From Otatea glauca (lineage: Eukaryota > Streptophyta > Magnoliopsida > Poales > Poaceae): a stretch of DNA of 64,000 bases. The notes under the pieces were generated by a model. It made no database searches, had not been told where the DNA came from, and saw nothing but the letters and a program-made list of their open reading frames with translations. Location: positions 13,619,185 to 13,683,184 of the forward strand of contig CM070719.1 of assembly GCA_036346275.1 (NCBI GenBank), given 5' to 3'. Shown here piece after piece: positions 55,604 to 64,000 of this stretch (the stretch's first letter is position 1; every line of letters starts with the position of its first letter). The position numbers were made by a program, and so were the translations under genes.

Positions 55604-58600
55604 TTAGTTACAGTATAACCCTTCTTGATGATCTACGCGCACGTAATTTCTTCGATGTGTGTCGTCATCCCCGCTAAGATAGGCCCCATCTGCAAATGGA
55701 GGTATTTCATCGAATTGATTGTGTTCTTCTTCATCTACGACATTTTCGACACCAACGATCCGCCGCTTGCTGTGAAGGACAACGTGCAACCTCGGATTGG
55801 CCGGATCACGCACATAGAAGACTTGATTTGCTTGCTTCGCAAGTACGAACGGGTCATCTTTATAGGCGAGTCTGCTTAGATCCACAAGAGTAAAACCTCT
55901 CTTGTCGACCTTCACTCCATGTGTTAGTCCCACCCACTTACATCGGAATAATGGAATTTGGTATATTCCGTAATCGAGCTCCCAAATTTCTTCGATCATC
56001 CCATAATACGAGTACATTGCCGTTGAGGATCCTCCTTTCGAGTGATGTACATCAGAAAGAGCATCTATGCTTACACCACTGTTTTGAACAGTACTCTTCG
56101 CATCTTGACTTTCAGTGTAAAAGGTGTACCCATTAATATCGCACCTCGCCATGTCCAGACATTAAATCTAGGTCCGTCAGCCAACCATTTAACATTCTCA
56201 CTAACAGAGGACTCTACCGTTTGTTTGAACCATGTAACAAATCTATCGTTGTGTTCTCGCATGATGGAAAGCTCATCCATATGTGGATTATCTTCCCGTA
56301 ATATCAACTTATGCTGCTCGATGTACCCTGCAACTTCTGTGCTCTGTTGCAAGACTGTCAAATGCGCTTTGCAATACATATCAAACCGTGGCCTCGTTAG
56401 TTTCGACCCCACGGTTCCTTTACCAGCAAGTCTGCCCTCGTGGCGAGATACAGGAACACCGGTTGCTTGTCTTTTCCCGAGATAGTCCACACAAAACTCA
56501 ATAACCTCTTCAGTCCCATAACCTTCCACAATACTACCCTCGAGCTTGACCGATTCCTCACATAGGACTTTAATATACCCATGTACCTCTCGAACGGATA
56601 CATGTAACGAAGAAAGCGGGTCCACATATCTTAATCTCTAACAGGTGAACAACAATGTGGACCATGACGTCAAGAACGACGGTGGAAATGCATCTCAAGT
56701 CGACATAAAGTCTGCACCACCTCCCTCTGTAAGTTGTCTAGCATGTCGGGGTCAATAATTTTGCAGGAGATCGCATTGAAGAAGTAACATTGCTTCGTGA
56801 TTGCAAACCTGACATCCTCCGCGAATATTTGGATTGCAGCCGGGAGCATTTGGGTCATCAAGACATGGCGATCGTGGGACTTCATGCCCAATAACTTCAA
56901 ATCATCCAAGGACACAAGCTTCTTAATGTTCGCGGAGTAGCCAGATGGAACTTTAATACCATGGAGACAATTGCAAAGGTCCTCTTTCTCCTTCTTGGAC
57001 AGAGTGTAGCATGCAGCGGGGATATACGAACCTTTTCCATCCTCCTCTATCACTGCAAGCCTGGGCCTGATTCCCATGTAGGCCATGTCGCGACGAGCAT
57101 TCACACCATCCTTTGTCTTTCTAGGTATGTTCAGCAGGATACCGACCAAATTGTCGCAGACATTCTTCTCAACGTGCATGACATCAATACAATGCCGAAC
57201 ATCTAACTCCTTCCAGTACGGTAAGTCCCAAAACATTGACCTCTTCTTCCAAATGGTCCTAGAACGAACAGATTCTGACTCTTTTAGATGAACATCGATA
57301 TCCTCTACACGTGAATATACTTGCCTTCCACTCATAGGTTGCGGTGCGAACGGACTTCCTCTTCCCATCAAATTTGTCATCCATCTTACGGTATCGATGA
57401 CTTCGAGGTAGAAACCCACGGTGACCCATATACACATTTTCTTGGAATTCGCGACCATAGGCTCTTGGTCTCCTCTTCACAAATAGGACACGCTTTTGCT
57501 CCTTTAGATCAGAGCCCGCCAAATTACCAAGAGCCGGAAATCATTTATGGTGCAAAATACCATAGCCCGTAGGGTGAAATGCTCTCTTCTGTACACATCC
57601 CACACAATGACCCCGTCATTCCACAATTTTACCAAATCCTCGATCAATGGAGCGAGGTACACATCAATATCATTTCTCGGCTGTTTGGGTCCCGAGATTA
57701 GTAACGACATCATGATATACTTCCGCTTCATGCACAACCAAGGAGGAGGTTGTAAATACACAATGAATCGCCACGTCTTTGTGACGATCGCTCATGTTAC
57801 CAAACGGATTCATTCCATCGGTACTCAATCCAAATCTTATGTTCCTCATTTCGGCACCAAACTCCTCATGTTTCCAATCGATGTTTCTCCATTGAGCCGA
57901 ATCAGCAGGGTGTCTCAGCTTGCCATCTTCCTTCCGAGACTCATAATGCCAACGCAACAATTTTGCTTCTCTAGGATTTACAAACAACCTCTCCAGACGG
58001 GGAATGATGGGCAAGCACCACAATACCTTGGCCGGTGCACCTTTAGTGACCTCTTCACCCTCGTTGCCCTGGCTCTTACGCTTCTTGTCGTTACGCTTCT
58101 CCTTTTGTTTGTACCGAGGCACACCGCAAACCGGACAAATGTGCAGCTCGATGTGCGCACGGTACAAGATGCAATCATTTGGACATGCATGTATCCTTTC
58201 TATTTCCATTCCCATGGGACATAGTAGCTTCTTCGCTTCATAAATGCTTGTTGGCAACTCGTTTCTCTCGGAAGCGATCCGATAGAAGAACTAGAAGTGC
58301 ATTGAAACTTGTATCCGTCCAACGGTGTTTTGCCTTGATTCGAACAACGCAAGGACCGAACCCAACTTGGTGTATTCTCGCTTGCAACCTGTGAATAGTG
58401 GTTTCGCATCGCCTTCCATCAAGCTTTTAAACTTTCCAAACTCTCTTTCGTAATTACCTCCACATCCCGCAACATTTGCTCCAAATTCTCCTCCTCAAAC
58501 ATATCAAACGCAACTCATCATCCGGTTCCACCGTGTCTTCATTGCATACCGCAGGTACTACTGTCTCCCGTGATGGATTCAACACGTGTAATTCCTCACG

Positions 58601-58800
58601 AAGCCACGTCGAATCGGTGGTCCTCAATTTGAGTGAGTTGTTAAATCTTCTCGATTGGTGCAATCAATGCAAGGACAATATATGAAGTTTACACCCTCCT
58701 CACCATGTCCTCTTCGCAATTTTTTGAACTCCTTAACACCCTCCAAATTCAAAGACTCACACGACTTTTGCATACATCCATTCCTTACGGTTCATCCGCA
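55604..58800 (-). pseudogene. CACTA transposase TNP2 (Transposase_21 family), broken
   Basis: Going down the minus strand: a transposase-associated domain start (MNRKEWMYA, GVKEFKKLRRG, NFIYCPCIDC; about 58.8-58.62 kb); IHACPNDCILYRAHIELHIC and ICPVCGVPRYK (zinc-binding, 58.2-58.1 kb); RLERLFVNPREAKLLRWHYE, LRHPADSAQW and LSTDGMNPFGNMS; PPWLCMKRKYIMMSLLISGP; DVRHCIDVMHVEKNVCDNLV; MYPFERYMGILKSYVRN (DUF4218-like); and WVGLTHGVKVDKRGFTLVD near the C-terminus (DUF4216-like). This is the Spm TNP2/tnpD order. Frameshifts occur near 57.67-57.5, 57.46 and 56.6 kb, and stops in the first exon, so it is inactive. Confidence 0.9.
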
Positions 58801-58859
58801 ATTAAACTTCACACAATAAATTAAGCACAAACTGGAGCGACAGCAAGCTAGCTATTTGA

Positions 58860-59890
58860 AATATTGAGACATCATTTCAGTTAATATTACCTTTGCAAAA
58901 TAGATGACAATTTCCTGCAACATATATGAAATATGTACTCCCGATCGATACCTAGATTCTTCCCTGGTTTAGAGCTTCTAATTTCCTAGATAAGAGACAT
59001 ACATTTTTAACATGAACAATGATATCAAACAATCTAATTATATAGTGCAGTAGCCTACAGATCTTTTGACTACAACGAAACAAAACAAGGGTACCAACGA
59101 TGACTCCTAATCTCTACATAGGTTTGGTCCTAATCCCATTCGAGGATATGTGGTTCCGACAAGTTCCTAAGCCGTTGTAGAACTCCAGAGAAAATTTCGG
59201 CAGCATCTCCCCGCTATTCTCCATATACACGTCTCGACAACCGGTCAATAGGGGTGTGTATCTGCAGAATATCAGGGAGACGCTACCGAAATCTCTACTC
59301 TGCAGTTGTACAAAACAGCTCAGGAATTTGCCCGAAGCACATATCCTCGAACTGTCCAAAGAATGTGGACAATTCGAGACTGCTCGCTTATAAATATGCC
59401 ATTTCGTTCGGTATATTTATAAACAAGCATCCTCGAACGGGTGACGTAGGTTCCGCACCCTAAACTCTAGCATTCATCAGGTGACAGCAATAATAATTCC
59501 ATATTAACATCAAAGCACTACAAATTAAGATAATTAAATACATGTGTACATGCTTGTGAAATAAAGGGTGTGAAATCTGATAGGATATACACAATACCAG
59601 TGCAATCTAAACTTTCTTCGCGACATATCAAAATTACATAGTGCAAAATTAAAGGGGTTTGAAGGAATGCTCACATTTTGAAGAAAACCACAAATTATGC
59701 AAAATGAGGGGAAATCTCCTCAAGTTAGGGCTTCAAATATACCCTCTTAACACCCACCCTTGGGGATTTCAAATTTTCTCACCCAAGTATTGCTTCCAAC
59801 CACGTAATATGAGCTATTTTTTTCGGTGGCGGCGGAGAAACCTCCTCCGAACAATAACAGAGAAGAGTTCAGCTCGAGTGGTATAAATAA
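58860..59890. other. CACTA 5' region without recognised gene
   Basis: No domain was recognised. A second ORF (tnpA-like) would be expected in an autonomous Spm but was not seen. A GGCGGCGGAG stretch lies near 59830. Confidence 0.4.
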
Positions 59891-59895
59891 CCTAA

Positions 59896-60425
59896 CGAGG
59901 TACATCACTATCGGTTCTCATATAAAAAGCGATAGTGATGTGATCATGCACATCACAGTCAGTTCTTATAAGACAAGCGATAGTGATTATCATAGTCATC
60001 ACAATCGGTTTTCATATAAAAAGCGATAGTGATGAGCACGTACATATTTAAGAAGCGGTAGTGATGATAATGCACATCACTATCGCTTCTCACAAAAGAA
60101 CCGATAGTGATGAAGCCTCATCACTATCGGTTCTTTTGTGAGAAGCGATAGTGATGTGCATTATCATCACTATCGCTTCTTAAATAAGAACCGATAGTGA
60201 TGTGTACGTGCTCATCACTATCGCTTTTTATATGAAAACCGATAGTGAATATAATGCACATCACTATCACTTCTCGCATAAGAACCGATTGTGATGTTCC
60301 CAGTGCTACATCACTATAACTTCTAACCTGAGAACCGATAGTGATTATGATTAATGCCTCTCCTAAGTCATCTATCACAATCGTTTCTTCCTAAAAACTT
60401 AAGAACCGACACAGATGAAACGATA
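59896..60425. repeat. Right subterminal repeats of the CACTA element with long palindrome
   Basis: About a dozen units of ATCACTATCGGTTCT / AGAACCGATAGTGAT and the variant AGCGATAGTGATG, in both directions. At the centre, 60045-60113 and 60118-60186 are reverse complements over 69 bp with one mismatch. After a 16 nt offset the pairing continues outward to about 60000. Confidence 0.9.
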
Positions 60426-61043
60426 GTGATGTACCATTCTGTAGTAGTGATTAGTTTTGGTGATTGGTTTAATATTAATGTTTAATCATTGTTTAATGAC
60501 AAATCTAATCATTATGAGACTAACATGTTTAATTGAGCCTTATTCTTATTAGTCTCATATTTGGATGGAAAATTGAAAACCTAAGGTATGCACTTGTATT
60601 CACTCTATTGACTTAATGCATACTTAGGATTCAAGTTAAAGTATGAACTCTTCCATTGCTTTAGTCCAAATATGTGCATTATGTTCCTAATTCATATACT
60701 ACATGAATGCACACATCTAGAGGGAGTTTATAATTTAACTTGTTGTTTCAATAGTATTGATCCATGTCTTATTGCTAAATAACATATAAAGGATCAAGAC
60801 TTTGAAACAATCATTTGAGTATATGAAACTTGTGTAGTTATATATATATACTCATATCAATTTAAATGAAATTTAAATTGAGTTCGATTGTCTTTCAATC
60901 AATAAAAGGACATTTCATCATGTGTTGATGGTGTTCCTTGTTGATTAAAGACAAGCGAAAAGTTCTTGAGTATAATGAAGCATTAGTTGCATCAAAGTAT
61001 TCAATTCAACAATTAATCATTCAAATTGATTTGGGTTGTGCAC

Positions 61044-61925
61044 TGAAGGACCATGTGGAGGTCCATCCATGTTTGTGATGAATATTTGACTTTATTTGAG
61101 CAAGGTGTGCTCAAGTTTGAGTTTGATTTGGATTGATTTTCAAAATGAAGCAATTTGAGTTGTCTTTGCCAGGAGTGGTAGTACCGGCCGTATGGGCGCG
61201 GTAGTGATGAGTTGGATGGGTTTATTGCATATCATTGTGGGCATTGCTATGAAAGGTTTTTCCTTGTCTTTGATGGTTGCAGGGCGACGGTGCTAGGTCA
61301 TGGTGAGGCGGAGGATGATCGGGACTACACGAGGAGCGTCGGAGGTCCAGACAGTTGGGAGATCACCGGAAGATGATCGGAGACAGAGTTCGGGCAAGTC
61401 AAGAAGACAAGGGAAGGAGATGATGCTAGCTAGATGCCGCGTGGATCAATGAGGGCCGTCGGATTGAGGTCTAGTTGATAGGTTAGCGGGTCTAGGTAGT
61501 ATGCTTTGAAAACCGTGCAAGAAAACCCGGTATGTGTGTGGGTTCTGGGTTAGCCCTTGCATGGCTGTGTGTGTGGGTTAATCCTAGCCCTTAGATGAGT
61601 GCTCTAGGGTTGAGGGACTCATCCAAGGGTGGTAGGTGGCCCAAGAGTAGTATAAATAAGGGTGGAGGGGTAGCCTCCTCCCCTTGAAGGTTTTGAGTTT
61701 TGTGAATGCTCCTTTGAGCTTTGCCCACATGAAAGTGAGGCTTTGTAACCTCTCCTTCCAGAAATGAAAGTTTTATCCATCCTTCTCTGAATTTATTTTG
61801 CGCATTTACATTATGTCCTTACTTTACGCAATTTAAATTCAGCATTTACTTTCCCGCAATTACATTACTCGTAATTTACTTTCACGCAATTTGGATTTTC
61901 CTCCCCTCCTTCTAAATGCTATTGA
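61044..61925 (+). repeat. Truncated copia-C-type LTR nested in the third X LTR
   Basis: It starts TGAAGGACCATGTGGAGG and matches the 3' LTR of copia-C (39497 on), with internal deletions, to the GCAATTTA-rich array near 61.9 kb. The LTR's last part is missing. X LTR DNA resumes at about 62105 (GGACGTGTTCCTAGTC) after roughly 180 bp of unknown sequence. It keeps a better TATA box (TATAAATA, 61651-61658) than copia-C. Confidence 0.85.
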
Positions 61926-63080
61926 TTTTGGATGTTTAGAGTGTGTTCATATGGTTTTACATCTCTTTTGCACTCTTGGATTGAGTAGAGAACATCTTTT
62001 CTTTCAAGTTCCAACTTTGTTCAGAAATTGTTCTTTGCGCAGCATTTAGTATTTGAATTTTATAAAAATATAGAAAAATCCTTTTTAAGTGATTCTTGTT
62101 GAATTTTAAGGACGTGTTCCTAGTCTTTTACCGGTCTCGGTGTTTGGTTGAAAGATCGGGTTGCTAGTTAGGTTGCCGTACTATTAAGAGGGGTTGAGTC
62201 TTTTAGCTTGAGCTTCATCATGTGTTGATGAACTCAATCCGGTTCACTCTAGTTCACTCTCTTGTTTGGTGTTTGCATGAAGCTAACCATTTGGCATGTG
62301 TTGCAAATGGGTGAAGCTTGTGCATTGGAATTTGTATGAGCTAAGTATTTGCATGTGTTGCAAATAAAAGGGTGCTCATGTTTTCATCTTAATTGAATCT
62401 TATTTGATGTGGTTGTTTGCATGGTGCTAGAGATTTGGATGTGTTGCAAATAGAGAGCTCATGCTTTGGTGTTTTAGCTTGTGATTGGGTCATGTGTTGA
62501 TCATCACAAGGCTAAGCTTGGTTTAGTTGCAAAATGTATTTTTGCAAAGTGTTGACTTGTTATTTGCAAATGTGTTTTGCAAATAAGCTGGAGGTTATGA
62601 GGTTCGATCCTAGAGCATGTGTTGGCATTTGCAAATGTGTTTTGAAAAGTGTCGGGATCATGTGTTGATCCTTATATGGCTAAGAGGATTGATCTTATAG
62701 GTTCTGGTTTATTTGCGAATGTGTTTTGCAAATAAGTTGGAGTTGTTATTTGCAAATGTGTTTTGCAAATGAACTTGAGATTATGGGTTTCGATCCTAGA
62801 GCATGTGAATAGGGTTTTCAAATGTGTTTTTCAAATTGACTTGATCATGTGTTGATCATCACATGGCTAAGAGGATTGATCTCATAAGTTCTTGGTTTAT
62901 TGGCAAATGTGTTTTGCAAATAAGATGTGCTTAATGAGATTCTTTGGAGTATGTGAATAACGTGTGCAAATGTGTTTTGCATAATGTTGTGATGATGTGT
63001 TGATCCTCACATAGCTCAAAGAATAAAATCTTTAATGGTTTGGAGAAAAGTTTTTGTGAAAACCCGTGTTTTCTCTTTAC

Positions 63081-63492
63081 GGTCGGTCGTACCGCCCATG
63101 TAGGGCCGGTAGCACCGTCTGGCCGGTAGTACCGCTGATGGGAGCATGTAATGCAGGTCGGTCCGGTGCTACCGCCCATGGTAGCCCGATAGCACCGGAG
63201 GTCCGTTGCTACCGCCCCTTTGGCCGGTGTGGAAATTCCAGAGAGGGATGTTTTTGGGCGGATTGGCGGTCCGGTGCTACCGCCCATAGTAGGCCGGTGC
63301 ACCGGAGGTCCGGTGCTAACGCTCTTCTGGCCGTTGTGAAAAATCCAGAGGAGGTGTTTTTGTGTTCGGCTTGGTTCCGCGGTAGTACCGCTCCCAGTTG
63401 GCCGGTGCTACTGGATTTCCTGCAACGGCTAGTTTTGTAGCCGTTGGCGAGGAGGCCGGTGCTATCGGGCATAGTAGTGCGGTAGCACCGGG
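63081..63492 (+). promoter_or_regulatory. Cluster of CGGTAGCACCG/CGGTGCTACCG motifs upstream of the X LTR TATA
   Basis: About 15 degenerate copies in both orientations. The counterparts are at 25096-25452 and 33218-33612. Sireviruses are known for tandem palindromic, CpG-rich motifs upstream of the LTR TATA box, so this is probably the cis-regulatory block. Confidence 0.65.
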
Positions 63493-63545
63493 TTTTCTGG
63501 ACTTTTGCCCAATTAATCCCCAACGACTAGTTTTGGCTTGGAGGC

Positions 63546-63553
63546 TATAAAAG
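63546..63553 (+). promoter_or_regulatory. TATA box of the third X LTR
   Basis: GGCTATAAAAGC, matching the TATA of the X 5' LTR, preceded by the CCGGTGCTACCG-type cluster (63081-63492 in this copy). Confidence 0.65.
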
Positions 63554-64000
63554 CTGGCCTTGGGGAGCAAGGGCTGTAGTTGTCGCTGTTGCTAGAGCAT
63601 TTGGGTATTTGTAGGAGTTGAGTGCATGTGTTGCCCTCTTCCATTTGCTTCTTGATCTAAGAGTGAGCCCTAATTGCATGTGTCGCAATTAGAAAGTGGA
63701 TTGAGAGCCTCTTGTGCATGTGTTGCACTTAGGTGGTCACCGGAATTGCATGTGTTGCACTAGGTGAAGTTCAAGCGGAAGGGCTTGATTTGTTACTATT
63801 GGTGATTGCCGACATCTAGACGGCGTAGTGACGTCGTGCGCGGGAGCTCTCAACGGAGGTTGTGAGAAGCCCCGGCAAAGTTTGTGAAGGTTGGAGCTCG
63901 CCTACCCGAGAGGGAAAAGGAGCTACCACTAGTGGAATCGAGGTGGGTGCTCAATTCGTGGAGCCGGTCTAATTCGTTTGGGCTAACCTCAATGTGGACT

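Larger units (their letters stand above)
53590..60449 (-). mobile_element. Large CACTA (En/Spm) transposon with TNP2 remnant
   Basis: The right terminus, on the minus strand, is CACTACTACAGAATGG, ending at 60449. Subterminal palindromic repeats fill both ends (53.59-55.09 and 59.90-60.42 kb) and a TNP2-type transposase lies on the minus strand between them. The left terminus was not found; the coordinate given is where the repeats begin. The base after the right end opens ATTAGTTTTGGTG, which is X LTR sequence. Confidence 0.8.
60450..64000 (+). repeat. Third LTR of the element X family (plus orientation, partial)
   Basis: From ATTAGTTTTGGTGATTGG on, it matches the reverse complement of the X LTRs. 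It starts about 16 bp inside the LTR (the TGTAAGTTCAAGCTCT start is missing) right at the CACTA terminus, and it lacks the Tourist MITE. It is interrupted at 61044 to about 62100 by a copia-C-type LTR piece. It then runs through the hairpin region, TATA box (63546) and GC-rich cluster, in diverged form, to the window end. Confidence 0.9.

Overview
This window is nuclear DNA from a plant, most likely a grass. The plant-type LTR retrotransposons (Ty3/gypsy chromovirus-like, Ty1/copia and Sirevirus-like), the Tourist MITE and the CACTA/Spm transposons with TNP2 transposase all point that way. It is a heterochromatin-like nest of transposable elements. I found no intact host gene, no tRNA or rRNA gene, no CRISPR array and no bacterial feature. 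The species cannot be named from the sequence.

Layout. (1) 1-3986: the 5' part of a Ty3/gypsy element on the minus strand (LTR, PBS, gag, protease, first codons of RT); its coding frame stays in register and is broken only by four stop codons. (2) 3987-8.2 kb: the 3' end and long LTR of a second gypsy-type element on the plus strand. (3) 8.4-11.9 kb: the last exon of a jacalin-like lectin gene, split by a 3.2 kb CACTA element with a TCG target-site duplication. That CACTA carries two spliced-looking exons of an FDM/IDN2-type (XH-domain) gene of RNA-directed DNA methylation, followed by a large inverted repeat. (4) 12-18 kb: AT-rich repeat DNA, a foldback element, and a solo LTR of the family in (1) with a perfect CAACA duplication. 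(5) 18.1-46.0 kb: a four-deep nest. Copia-A (minus strand, pol split between 44.3-46.0 and 18.1-18.6 kb) is interrupted by gypsy element B (minus, LTRs 18592-19346 and 43556-44313, probable AACCC duplication). B is interrupted by copia-C (plus, same family as A, 20.45-41.19 kb). C is interrupted in its pol frame by Sirevirus-like element X (minus, 3.5 kb LTRs 24224-27734 and 32331-35876, CCCTC duplication). Each X LTR carries a Tourist-like MITE. (6) 45.99-52.8 kb: a 4.9 kb LTR and 3' end of another gypsy-type element inserted into copia-A, with a multi-zinc-knuckle ORF beside its polypurine tract. (7) about 53-60.45 kb: a decayed CACTA element with TNP2 transposase and long arrays of subterminal repeats. 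(8) 60.45-64 kb: a third X LTR in plus orientation, interrupted by a piece of copia-C-type LTR and cut by the window end.

The most unusual signal is in the X LTR. More than a dozen short hairpins keep one 7-nt loop (ATGTGTT in the sense orientation) while their stems differ from site to site and still pair. The second is the capture of a DNA-methylation-pathway gene fragment by a CACTA transposon, just upstream of a long inverted repeat. All positions and comparisons were made by eye; no database search or folding program was run.
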